Shown here one piece after another: positions 1-10,311 of a stretch of 64,000 nucleotides of DNA (the first letter of the stretch is position 1; every line of letters starts with the position of its first letter). The translations under genes were made by a program, and so were the position numbers. This DNA comes from Microdochium bolleyi. Its lineage: Eukaryota; Ascomycota; Sordariomycetes; Xylariales; Microdochiaceae. The stretch is from NCBI GenBank assembly GCA_001566295.1, contig KQ964248.1, positions 1,488,001-1,552,000 on the forward strand. The letters run 5' to 3'. The notes beneath the pieces are model-generated. The model was not told the DNA's origin. It did no database searches and was given only the letters and a program-made list of their open reading frames with translations.

Positions 1-110
1 GCTAGTTGTTGCTGTACATAAATCTATCTGACTCGATTTCTCGGGAAATCAATAAACGCCCTTGCCATAAATCCTCACACGATCTCTTTCCACCACATCC
101 GCCACAGCCA

Positions 111-152
111 CAGCTTAGTCCTCGTCAGCGACAGCTTAGTCCTCGTCAGCGA
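111..152. repeat. Perfect 21-bp tandem duplication over a stop codon
   Basis: Two identical 21-bp units lie head to tail at 111-131 and 132-152. The unit holds the last sense codons (Asp-Glu-Asp) and the TAA stop of the minus-strand 6-phosphofructo-2-kinase gene. Reading from the gene, translation ends in the first unit met (132-152) and the second unit is 3' UTR, so the protein is not altered. Confidence 0.95.
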
Positions 153-2057
153 CCTTGTCCCTCACGGCGTCGGCAGAAGTGTTGATGACCCGCTCAGGCG
201 GCTTGTCCACCACGACAACGGGCTCAGCCGGGGACGACAGGCCGCCGCCGGGGAACGGCCCGGGCGTGTCCGCACCACTGCTCGGTATCGACGCCGCGCG
301 CATGCGGATGTCCTCCGGCGACCCCGGGACGGTGTTCGGGTCAACCCCCGGGATGTGGATCCTCTTGGCCTCGTTCTGGTACGCGGCCGGGATGATCTCG
401 ATGATCTCGTTGCGCGGGAACTTGAGCTTGGGGATGTCCATGGTGCCGACGTGCATCAGGTACGCGTAGAGCACACGCAGGACGCTCTCGTGCGCGATGA
501 TGAGGAGGTCGTTCTGCTCGCGCTCGAGCTCGAGGATGATGGGCTCCAGGCGCACGGCCAGGTCGTGGTACGACTCGGAGCGCGGGTACCGGTGGTGGTA
601 CGGGTCGAGCTCGTGCTTCTCGACCTCGTCCGGGTACAGCCTGCGGATCGCGCGCTCGCTGAGCTTCTCGCACAGGCCCGGGTTGATCTGCGACATCTGG
701 CTGCGCTGGCGCACCTTGTAGCCGTGCTTCTCAAAGACCTCGGCCGTCTGGACGGTGCGCGACCGCGTCGAGCACCAGACCGTCAGGGGCTGCATGGCGA
801 TGTCCTGCCCGCCCTTGGAGACCATCGCGGCGTGCTCCTGCTCGCGATGCTTCATGAGGGTCTCTGCGAGCCGCTGGGCGTAGGCGTGACCGTCCTCGGA
901 TAAGGGCGCGTCAGACTTGTAGGATTCCTCCTCGACGGCCGGGCCGGCGCGCGCGAAGAAGGTGGTGCGGTACTTGATGTGTGTGTTGGTGAGGTAGAAG
1001 ACGATGCGGTGCGAGAGGTAGTTGAACGAGACGTTGTTGTAGAAGAACTTCTCGCCCGCGTTGATCATCTTGATGTAGTTGAGCTCCTTCTCATCCATGG
1101 TCTCGAACATGGGGATCTTCTCCTCGATGCGCTTGAGGTACAGCTTGGCAGCCTCCATGGGATCCATTTCGGCGAACTGGTGGTGGTCAGAGATGGCAGA
1201 GATTGCAGAAATTGCAGAAATAGACAAAGGACAAACTCACGTCTGGTGAAGCGATCTTGACGTTTCTCGCATTTTCTTGGAGTAGTCGGTCGTTATCAAC
1301 GTACGACTCGAGGAAGAGGGTCTGAAGGATGTGAGCAAAGAGGGCATGGAAGATCCCAGAACACATGGAGGCTCACCTGGACATCGTGCTTCGCGAACTC
1401 CTTTGCCAGCGACCTCCGCCCGCTGGCTGTGGGGTTTACCGCATCGTAGATGGCGACTTGACCATTCTCGTGGTTCAGCCAGCCGTAGATGTCCTCACGA
1501 CACTTTTTGAGAATCTTCTGCCGGAGCATCACAGACGCTGGTGACGCATCTGGGTAGAAGTAGTCCTCGGGGACCTGGCCACCCTCACCGACGGTAGCTC
1601 GTCGGTAGTCACCAAGGTGGAAGATCCTGGTCTTTACTCCGAGCCTATGGCAATCGTTCAGCAAAGATGGCTCATGATACGGAGCGAGAAGTTCACAGTG
1701 TACTCACCACTGGAGGTACCGGGATAGCGAGACGCAGATATGTCTGGGATCAGGTCAGTCGGACGGCTCGGCCATGCGGATTAGACCTGGGCTGGCTCAC
1801 GTCTTGCCACGAGCCGGGAGGCCGACCATTACGATCGCAATACGGCCGGAATGGAACAGGCGTCCGGACATGGTGCTGTAGAGCTGGGCAGGGGCCCTGT
1901 CTGCGTCCTCTGGGACATCATGGATGCCGTCGATGAAAGTGCTACTTTTCCGCCGGTATCTCGGAGCATTGGCGGCAATGTCCGCGGTCCTACGACGATT
2001 AGCAAAGATGGCATGTCTCGTTCCGTCGGAGGGTTGGACGTACAGAAGGGTATCCAT
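136..2057 (-). CDS. 6-phosphofructo-2-kinase with a degenerate fructose-2,6-bisphosphatase domain
   Basis: Five exons by my splicing: 1801-2057, 1708-1743, 1377-1644, 1241-1321, 136-1176 (about 560 aa). The first ATG I accept is at 2057; the frame stays open further upstream without an ATG. The N-terminal half is a 6PF2K kinase: Walker A GLPARGKT, then IFHLGDYRR and YDAVNPTASGRR, which match the family core that makes fructose-2,6-bisphosphate in the cytosol. The C-terminal half has the histidine-phosphatase fold. However, the family's RHGES is read here as RAGPA, so the phospho-accepting His is Ala. The second His (IIAHESVLR) remains. Expected activity is therefore kinase only, as in yeast Pfk26 where that His is Ser. 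The acidic C-tail is variable. Divergent neighbour: TOM40. Identity is certain at family level; exon 1 is the weakest part. Confidence 0.9.
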
Positions 2058-3332
2058 GTTTGCTGAGATGTGTTCGCACGCTCTCTTTGAGGATCTGTTG
2101 CAGTCTAGAGTCTGTACATGCAAGGTGCCGTGATTTTCACGACCCAGCCTGGCGAACAGCCACTAGAATACTCTCAACGTCTCGTGGATCCTGTGTAGAG
2201 TCACGATAAGCTCAATCGGCGTGCGGCGGTGTCACTGTGTCGTGCATACAAAGACAAATAAGCACTGGACTCGCGGGTTCGCTGAGCAGCTCGGTGGGGT
2301 CCGTCCGTGAGAGGCGGGGCACGGGACACAAGGCGATGCCAGGAGAAGCCGAGACGACGATTAGAGCCAGCTGCGTGACGATAGAGGGCTGGGAGCTGTC
2401 CGCGGATCATGTGCAGTAAGAGTACAGGCAAAGCAACAGCCACACACGTTGCCGTGACCTTGGCGAATAAAGACGCGGCAATAAGGTTGAGCATCCGTGA
2501 GCAGCTGCGTGGGAGCCCTCGCCCTCTTATCGCCCCCACGCCAATCGCTAGTCACGATCCTGTCCATGAGCATCGCATGAAACGGGCAAGGCCATGCATG
2601 TATGATACACGCTGTGCTTGAGTCTGTCTGCAAGAATAGAGCCAGTATATGGGCCCATCCTCGACAGGTGCCTGTGAAGACTCGGTTTCCCTGCTGCCAT
2701 CATCCTCAGGCAGAACCGCACGCTGGAGCAAGGACCAATGATGTCAGATCAAAAGGCTTATCGAGACTCTCCAGCATGCATGCAACTACGCAGTGCCGTA
2801 CGTATCGCACCTTCAGGTGCTGCCTCGGGCTTGGCTGGTGCTGGGTGCGAGAGGGCTGCCTGCCGGGTAGCCTGCGAGACCGAGGGCCTGGGCGTGCAGG
2901 CAGGCGGATGCAAAATGACAGCACAACCTGCTGCGTGCGTACGTGCCCCGCAACGACTGTCTGGTGGACCGGGGAATGCGCTGCGCTGCACGCACAGGCT
3001 GAGGTCGCTTACCTGGCAGCCCCGGCCGGAGCTTCCAAGCTGGTCGAGGCAATTCCTCCAGTCTCCCGCAAATTTTCGGACTTGTCCACTGAGCTCATCA
3101 TCATCGTCACTGTCCTCACCACCCGCCCCGAGCTCCCCCGTCGCGCCCTGGAGCTCAAGTCACCCGGCACCCACACGGTCTCAATTGCCCCAGCTGCTCA
3201 GCTTGTCCTCCAGCCAGGCCACCGCCGTGTCCCTCCCGACCTCCGCCGCCATCCTCGAGGTCTTTGCCGCCGGCCGACCGCGCCTTTCGTCATAACGCCG
3301 GCGCCTTGTCACCACCGTCTTCGCATATCATC
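2058..3332. other. Intergenic region between divergent PFK2-like and TOM40 genes
   Basis: It should hold the promoters of both flanking genes. Open frames here (for example 2602-3384) have no recognisable similarity and atypical composition. From about 3030 the plus strand is C/T-rich up to the TOM40 ATG, as often seen in fungal 5' leaders. I see no RNA gene or repeat. Confidence 0.6.
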
Positions 3333-4513
3333 ATGGCTTCCCTATCAGAATCGCCCCTCGGCTTCATCGCCACGAACCCTCTGACCGCTGCCCTCTCAGA
3401 TGCCTTCAAGGGCTTCTCGGAGCGGCGAGCCGCTCTGGGCCTCTCGAACCCGGGCACCATCGAGAGCATTTCGAAGGAGGTCACCCGCGATGTCTCGCTC
3501 ACAAACTACATGCACACTGGCCTGAGGGCAGACCTCACAAAGGCCGTCAGCCTGTCGCCCTTGTTCCAGGTCTCCCACCAGTTTGCGCTTGGCGAGCACA
3601 TGAAGCCGTACGCCTTCGCCGCCATGTACGGCACCAACAACGTATGTGCCTGCGCCATCTGCTCACTGAACAACCTCACTAGTTGCTAACCGAGTCCTTT
3701 GTCACCTACAGGTCTTCTGCCAGGGCAATGTCGACAACGACGGCATGCTCTCAACCCGCTTCAACTACCGGTGGAGCCCCAATCTTGTGACAAAGTCGTC
3801 ATTCCAAATAGGGACACAGCAGGACATGTCCTCGATTGATCACGAATACACTGGCAGCGACTTCACCTCTTCGCTCAAGATGCTCAACCCTTCCTATATC
3901 GAGGGCGGCCTCACTGGCATCTTCATCCTCAGCCACATGCAGTCGATCACGAAGCGTGTGTCTCTCGGCATCGAGACGGTCTGGCAACGCGCCGCGCTCA
4001 ACCAGCCCCCCGAGTCTGCCATGTCTTACGCTGCCCGGTACAGGACTGAAGACTGGATCGCAACGGCACAGCTCCACGCCCAGGGTGCGCTCAACGCGAC
4101 ATACTGGAGGCGCTTGTCCGACAAGGTTCAGGCTGGCGTGGACATGACCCTTCAGGTCGCTCCCAGCCAGACCATGATGGGCGGTCTTCAGAAGGAGGGC
4201 GTGACATCTGTTGGTGTCAAGTACGACTTCCGCATGTCGACATTCCGCGCTCAGGTCGACTCCAAGGGCAAGCTTGGCTGCCTGCTGGAGAAGCGCGTCG
4301 CACCTCCTGTCATGATGTCCTTCTGTGCGGACGTGGATCACCTCACAGTACGTCAAACTCACAAACTAATAAGCATTGCGATATCAGATGCTAACGTTGT
4401 TGCAGCAATCCGCCAAGGTCGGTCTTGGTATCACCATCGAAGCGGGCGGCGAGGAGATGGCCGAGCAGCAAGAAGTGATGGGCCCTCAGTCATCGCCAAA
4501 CATCCCCTTCTAG
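3333..4513 (+). CDS. TOM40: Mitochondrial import receptor subunit TOM40
   Basis: Three exons: 3333-3641, 3712-4347, 4406-4513; 350 aa, the normal length for fungal Tom40. Introns have GTATGT and GTACGT donors and CTAAC branch points. The protein is the beta-barrel pore of the TOM complex in the outer mitochondrial membrane, through which nearly all precursor proteins enter. The N-terminal helix region (NPLTAALSDAFKGFSERR) is followed by the Porin_3-type barrel, including ALGEHMKPYAFAAMYGTNN and the region around FNYRWSPNLVTKSSFQ. The C-terminus ends in a short acidic, Gln-rich tail after VGLGITIEAGGEEM. The start is the first ATG before the conserved N-terminus, preceded by a pyrimidine-rich leader. 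Confidence 0.95.
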
Positions 4514-5818
4514 ATGCCGGCGAACACGATAGTTAATCTCTCGATCGGCTGAGAACCATACACGCTTTGGTCTCGCAAGGGCGTGCACCCTGTACAACAG
4601 TGGCACTACAGCTGCCTAATCCCTCCGCACCGCCCAGCCACTTTGTGGAAGGCTCATCTCGCCTTTCTCAACTATGTTTCATTACGAGCCATCTTTCAAG
4701 GCTCACAAGCAGATCTGCTTTCGCAAGCCAACTCGGAAGAGCCAAATCTCGACGCGGAACACTGTTATCGATATACCCTTGAGGGGACAACCCGACGGCA
4801 CACTCTCCTCCGCCGAGAACGGCGACCGAGCCTAGCGAGTGTATACTATTGCAACCACACGACATTAGAAGGCCGGGTCGGACTGTACGTTTCTCAAAAG
4901 CCGGTTCGGAGTTGCCCGGCGCACGACATCTGATGAAGAATTTCGGAATTGCACGAGACGGCGCATTTCCTCTGTGTAGTCTACTCCGTTGGGTACCGTA
5001 CATATAGCGCCCAGCATGTATAAAAGAAAACGATTACACTCGCCCCTGGCCTGTTGTTTAGCAACAGCCTGCGGAGTGCATGCTAATGCCGTGCCTGTGA
5101 CAATCTTTTCCCCTCACTCCCTCGCCCTTACCCCATGCCAGCACATACGTACTTGTACGTATTATCGACACTCGCAATCGCTTTCAATCGGTGCGAGTGT
5201 TTTCGCTCTGGCAGAGATCAATTTCTTCGACCCGTTGCTGGGCGCCCGCGTGTTAGAGGTCGTTTTGTACCTCCTTGAACTATCGGGAATCAGTAGAGGT
5301 TACATATCCTTCCCGCTCGCCACCAGAGGGTGTTCTCCCCTTTGATATCGGAGTGTCTGCTTCTCCTCGCCTCGTGTGATATGGGAATGCGTTTGGTCTT
5401 GACCGCCGGCCTTTCCCGTCACAAAAAACAATACTGCCTCGCCCAGGCCAGCCGCTTCTCGTTATCGTTGATTTTATTCCATCTTGAATTCCCGTTGGTT
5501 CTGACCTTCTCTCACAAAACCTGCCGCGTTAAGACAAGCGTCTGGTGCGAGGGATGTGACTATTCAGAGGCGGATTTTGTGTGTGAAATGTGGTTCAGCT
5601 TCCGAGCTGTTTTACTGATATGACCAACAGGCAGATATGCAGTTCACAGACAGATCCGGGAGACAGGAAGGAACACGGATAGCCCCTGCGAGATTTCGTA
5701 CAAAAAAAATCAAAAGGAAACACATTTCATTCACAGCATCGATCGACGCATCACTTGCCCTCCCCGACAGAGGCGGACAGGCGTGCTGGACAGATCAGAG
5801 ATTTTGCGAGGACATGGC

Positions 5819-5820
<2 letters not shown>

Positions 5821-5854
<34 letters not shown>
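5821..5854. repeat. (ATG)n/(GAT)n trinucleotide microsatellite
   Basis: About 11 uninterrupted ATG triplets. It lies in non-coding sequence; the Asp or Met runs in overlapping ORFs are products of the repeat. Confidence 0.95.
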
Positions 5855-6121
5855 GATCGGCTAGGCCGGGGGTGCTTTTATGGATTGGGTTCCAACACCT
5901 GGCGGGATACGCTGGTATTGCTTCAACGCAAACGCCTCGGGATGTTCCTTGCGGGACTACTGCGGGCGTCTATCAACGAGGAGGCCGGCGAAGTTTCAAC
6001 ACTTTGATACTACTAGAGAGGACATGGTGGCTGAGAGGGTTCAACACTCCAGTTTGGCTTCTGGGGGCGAAATCTTAAGGACCTTTTTTCTCCTTCTGAA
6101 TAATGATCGATTTTTCTTCTT

Positions 6122-6148
6122 TGAGTGTCATGAGTGTCATGAGTGTCA
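6122..6148. repeat. Three perfect tandem 9-bp units
   Basis: The unit TGAGTGTCA occurs three times head to tail, followed by a partial fourth copy. No coding context. Confidence 0.9.
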
Positions 6149-6706
6149 TGAGTGAGTGATGTGCCGAAGGTTGCGTTCGCAGCTACTTGCTGGGCCCGGG
6201 AGCTATGCGTCGTCGTGCCGCCTGAGTTATTGACGCGACATTAAAGTACCAAGGGGGGCCTGATCGAGTCGCGAGCTCGCACGTGCTATACGACAATTAG
6301 GTGCAGTGAAGTCATCGCCGGACTCAGGCGGGAGGACCTTCTTTGGCTGCTGATGTGTCCACTGCGAAGGGGTTTGGTCTGCAATTCATGCTGGACGGCT
6401 ACAGGCCGTGATTCTTCGAGGACAGGCATCATGTAGCACGATCCGTACATCTCGGCCATCCATGTCCGGCACTGCTCATCCCCTTCTACTCCAAGACTGA
6501 CACTTGGGAGAATCTGGGGCGATGATGGGGAGGCAGAGGAAGATAGGTTCGTCCATTGACAGGAGCGTGGGGTTGGTCTGTGGCAGTAGATGTTCTGGCG
6601 TCTGTACGACCCGGCGTGCAAGTTACATCCTTCCAGATATCACACATCAGAGATTCAGCACCACGAAACTCTTGCCTTTGGATGGGCAGCACATCCCTTG
6701 AGAAGC

Positions 6707-7567
6707 TCACGACCATTGATCGCTAGCCAGCCTCTCCGCGAGGAACTGCATGACTGGCAGCATCTCCTCCCTGTTGCGCGGCATCCCGTCGTCGTCGCCG
6801 CCGCTGTCTCTCTTGCTCCACTTCACCACCCGCACGTCGGCCAGCTCGCTCCGGAGGTACTCGATCGCGTCGTCGTCCACGGCCTTGCTGTTCCGCCCGT
6901 GGCACACGAGCGCCGGCGTCCTGGCCTTCTTGCGCGAGGACAGGGTAGGGACCATGCTCGGCGGTAAGGGCCCGCCTATCGACACGACGCCCTTGAACGC
7001 CCTGTCCTCCTCCTGCTCTGCTGCTGGCCCACCTTCGGTGACATCGACGACCCTCTCCCCGCCGCCTTCCCTCAGCCTCGACGCCATCCCCAGCGCGACG
7101 CTCCCGCCCTGCCCGAGCCCGAACAGCAGGACATCCTCCGTCCGCCAGCCCAGCTTGTCCACCAGCGTGCCCAACACAAGCTCGTCCAGGACCAGCCTCC
7201 TCGCCTTGTCGAACCCCGGGTCGAGATCCAGCTCCCCCGTAGCCGGGTCCACGTTCACGTCGTCGCCCCAGTGGAAGTGCGTTACCCCTTCGCCCGCCGC
7301 ACCGGGCGGAAGCCCAAGCAGCGCTGGGGGCAGCGGCTCCACGCCGCGCACCGCGATGCCCAGGACTCCCGGGAGGTTGAGGTTCCTTGCGAGCCGCGCG
7401 AACGAGACCTCCGAGTCGCCGAGGCCGTGGAGCAGGACCATCAGCGCCGTCGTGGTCTCGGGCGTGTCGTGCGGGTAGACGAGAGAGAGGTGCAGTCGCT
7501 TTTGGAGGTGGTCAAAGTCTGAGGCTTGCGGGATGCGCGTGGCCGCTTGCCGTTTTGAGGGCGGCAT
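6707..7567 (-). CDS. Acyl-protein-thioesterase/phospholipase-carboxylesterase-like protein, probable pseudoenzyme
   Basis: Single exon, 286 aa, ATG at 7567. The fold is recognisable as the alpha/beta-hydrolase APT/lysophospholipase family: LMVLLHGLGDSEVSFARLA near the start (the HGxGD oxyanion region), then WRTEDVLLFGLGQGGSVALG where the family has GFSQGG. The nucleophile Ser is Gly here. The segment that normally reads HGxxDxVV is CHGRNSKAVDDDA, without the catalytic Asp. The C-terminal GxxH motif is replaced by a GGDDDG stretch, leaving no catalytic His. An Asp-rich insert lies near the C-terminus. It may therefore be a non-catalytic member that binds ligand or protein. Family membership is fairly sure; the lack of activity is inferred. 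Confidence 0.75.
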   Translation of the reverse strand: MPPSKRQAATRIPQASDFDHLQKRLHLSLVYPHDTPETTTALMVLLHGLGDSEVSFARLARNLNLPGVLGIAVRGVEPLPPALLGLPPGAAGEGVTHFHWGDDVNVDPATGELDLDPGFDKARRLVLDELVLGTLVDKLGWRTEDVLLFGLGQGGSVALGMASRLREGGGERVVDVTEGGPAAEQEEDRAFKGVVSIGGPLPPSMVPTLSSRKKARTPALVCHGRNSKAVDDDAIEYLRSELADVRVVKWSKRDSGGDDDGMPRNREEMLPVMQFLAERLASDQWS

Positions 7568-7580
7568 CTTGTACGGTTTT

Positions 7581-7599
7581 GTGTGTGTGTGTGTGTGTG
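7581..7599. repeat. (GT)9 dinucleotide repeat
   Basis: Uninterrupted GT tract 14 nt upstream of the ATG of the minus-strand hydrolase-like gene, so probably transcribed in its 5' leader. Confidence 0.95.
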
Positions 7600-7836
7600 A
7601 ATAGAATTCAAGAAACCGCAGTTTACCTGCGTATTGCTGATGCCTGACCGAAATCTCGTCCAGACCAAAGGCCGGTAGTGGGAATAAGGCAACCTGCAGG
7701 TACCTATGCCAGAGCGACGGGTCTGAGAAACAGCAGAGTCACTCCAGGCGGCCGATGGAGCCTTCCTTTGATACGTTGGATTATATGGACGGACGCAAGG
7801 AAACGCTTTCCGGCTGCGATGGGGCAGTGCCGTATT

Positions 7837-7853
7837 GCTGCTGCTGCTGCTGC
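7837..7853. repeat. (GCT)n triplet repeat
   Basis: About 5.7 GCT triplets in non-coding sequence. Confidence 0.9.
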
Positions 7854-8647
7854 GGCTGGGTCGTCGAGTGGCTGTAGTCCGTGCCTCTTTGGTGAAGAAG
7901 AATTATTCCTTTGTGTGCGTGTCGTCGCTGTGATGTGAATGCGTGCGTGCAGTAGAATGGTGTAGAAGCAAAGCACGGGCGGCAAGACCCGGAGGAGAGC
8001 TGCCGCTGGTGCAGGCAAGTGTGCGTGTGTGTCGTCGCTGCCGGAGCGGGAAATGTGGACCGCCCGCGCCGTCCGCGTGGCACCACCGCCGTTGCGTCAA
8101 CAGGCAATACAGGTACGATCCGGGAGGGTCACTCACTTGCAGGCAAAACATCCTTGAAACGTGCGGTGCCCAGGGCACACTCTAGAAGCAGAAACAAGAA
8201 CAGGTGTAGGTCCAGGCTGGTCGCACATAGCTGGGCGCCTGCGTTACGTTCCTAGCCTGCCCGAAACCACTGCGACTATCAAAGGCCGGCCCATGTCACA
8301 CGACACCAACCATGCAGTCATGAATCGGGCCGTGCCAGTTTGATAAACTTGTTGGGCAAAATAAGCCGCTAAACCAATAAAGCTGTGTAAGACAGAAACC
8401 ATCCTCGCACTGCTGGCTTGCCCAGTGTGCGCACGGGACACTTGAGCTTCCCCTAAGAGGAAGAATACACCTCCCTCCCCGATCAATGCCGCCGTGCCCG
8501 TCCCAGAATAGACTATTGTTTCTCGACGCTCTCATCGTATCTCTGCCTCATTGACCGATCTGTGCAGATGGCATACGGCCGCCAGATATATCCCTCTCAA
8601 CACTCCCCCAACCGACTATCGAACATGCCCCTTACCCGCGGCCCTGC

Positions 8648-9353
8648 TTACAGCGACAGGTTGTAGCTATACTCGTCCTCCATGTTCTGTGAGATCCACA
8701 GCACGACGCTGCTCAGCCCCACGAGCGCGTTGGCGACGACGTTCTCGACACCCATCTGCATCATGGGCCACTCGACGCCGGGCACGATGTAGCCCAGCAC
8801 GAAGATGCACACCCCGCCCGCCATGCCTCCCGCCAGCGCCGCGAAGCCCAGGAACAGCACGACGCGCGCCTTCCACGCGACGCCGGACCCGCTGTACGAG
8901 AAGCTGTCGCCTGAGAGCCGCGTCTTCTCGACGCTGTTGATGATGAGCATGCCCAGGCTGCTGAAGATGAAGGGCAGCCAGTCGATAAAGGTGACGTGCA
9001 CGTCGGACCCGTTGAGGGCTGACTTGGACCACACGGCCGAGTCGAGGAGGATGTAGAAGGCGAGGCCGAACTGTGACGGTGCAGATAGACCATGTGGTTA
9101 GCTCCGGGGTCGTCCCAGTGGGAGGAGGACAAAAGTGCTGGTCGGGGGTTCCCGCGCCGCAGCCGTCGATGGCAGGACAGGCAGCCCTTATTGCGCATCG
9201 CCACCCCGGAAACGAGACAGGAGGATCATTGACAGAGTGAGGGAGAGGGGATGAACTCACCAGTCCTCCGGCAGAGTACACGCCGCCAGTCCGCGCCGCG
9301 GCGCTGTTCAGCCACGCGGGCTTGCCAAACTTCCAGAGGCGCTCTTCCTCCAT
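8648..9353 (-). CDS. VPS68: Vacuolar protein sorting protein VPS68 (UPF0220/TMEM50 family)
   Basis: Two exons, 9261-9353 and 8648-9070, give 171 aa, close to the usual 150-190. The intron is unusually long for this window (190 nt, 9071-9260) with a GTGAGT donor and a CACAG acceptor. The N-terminus (LWKFGKPAWLNSAAARTGG, then AGGLFGLAFYILLDSAV) is typical of fungal Vps68. Four hydrophobic segments follow from about residues 26, 50, 91 and 126, including DWLPFIFSSLGMLIINSV and VVLFLGFAALAGGMAGGVC. Yeast Vps68 acts with Vps55 at late endosomes to promote endosome-to-vacuole transport. The C-terminus DEYSYNLSL is hydrophilic, as in homologues. Confidence 0.88.
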
Positions 9354-10311
9354 CGTTGCTCGTCTTCTGCAGTGTCAGGTGTCGAAGGCTCCGGTGTTCG
9401 CTGGATCGTGCGTGTGTATGTCTTGCGACAGATCGAGGGCCGGCTGAAGTTATCGCGATGCTGCTGCTGCCTGCGTGCTCGAAGAGTGCCCGCGGTCCTC
9501 GCTGATCAAAGCGCCAGACGAAAAGAAAAGGGTTATTTTCCTGAGATTGATATCGGGCGACTGTATGGTTATCGATGACGCCGGCTTACAGAATGCGCTG
9601 TTGGCTTGTCGTCGTGAGGTCGGATGTCGATGCTGAGCTGGGGCGGGCACGGCGTGGGCGAGTCGGGAGGCTGGAGTATGGACGGACCGCGGGAGCTCTG
9701 CGCTGCCTGCATGCCTTAGCGCGGACCAAGAACCCCTGTCAAGGATGACGACCAACTTCCGACGAGCGGGTCACCGTCAGCGTGCGGATAAGTTACGTAA
9801 TCCCAGCAGTCAAGGCGGGCCAGTCACGTGTCGATCGCGACCCTCAGAACATCATCTCAATTCAACCAACCCATGCGCTGGTATGGCCGACCATGGTGGA
9901 CTTGCAGTGCACATCACAGAGGAACAGCTTCTAGCCTGCAGACAAGTGTCGCTCTTGTCGCAATTGTACTATTCAAGGCCCTTGGTAACTAATTGGATGG
10001 TTTCAATGCTGCGCCTGGCAACGCCATGACCATTAAGAGATGCGTCCTTCGTGTCCAGTCCTCTGAACATGCAATCGAGCCCAGAAGGTGCCACATTAGA
10101 GCCCTCCCTAGTCACCGCTGGAGCAAGCTCCAGCGAGTGGACTTGGGCCTGTCGTAGGCGCTCCAAACGAGTATGAATGTAGATCGACAGGCGGCAGGAG
10201 AGCCGGGTATTAGTACAAGAAAGCATCCCGTCCAAACGCCATCCCATGTTTTCTATCAGGTGTTCGCCATAATGATCATTTCGTAAGTGCTAAAAGGCGG
10301 GTTCTCCCCGC
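9354..10311. other. Intergenic, upstream of VPS68 and 3' of the SMI1 gene
   Basis: Nothing recognised; short ORFs on both strands lack family similarity. The VPS68 promoter should lie in the first few hundred bases. Confidence 0.6.

Larger units (their letters stand above)
4514..6706. other. Intergenic, 3' of TOM40 to 3' of the hydrolase-like gene
   Basis: The flanking genes converge here, so no promoter is expected for either. The only clear structures are the ATG/GAT microsatellite at 5821-5854 and three 9-bp units at 6122-6148. The short ORFs show no family similarity. Confidence 0.6.
7568..8647. other. Intergenic region with simple repeats
   Basis: It includes the promoter of the minus-strand hydrolase-like gene. 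A (GT)9 tract at 7581-7599 sits directly upstream of its ATG, probably in the 5' UTR, and a (GCT)n tract lies at 7837-7853. I see no gene. Confidence 0.6.

Noticed and set aside
2602..3384. 260-codon plus-strand frame running into the TOM40 start
   Set aside because: It is in another frame than TOM40, has no similarity and irregular composition. It overlaps the promoter and leader.
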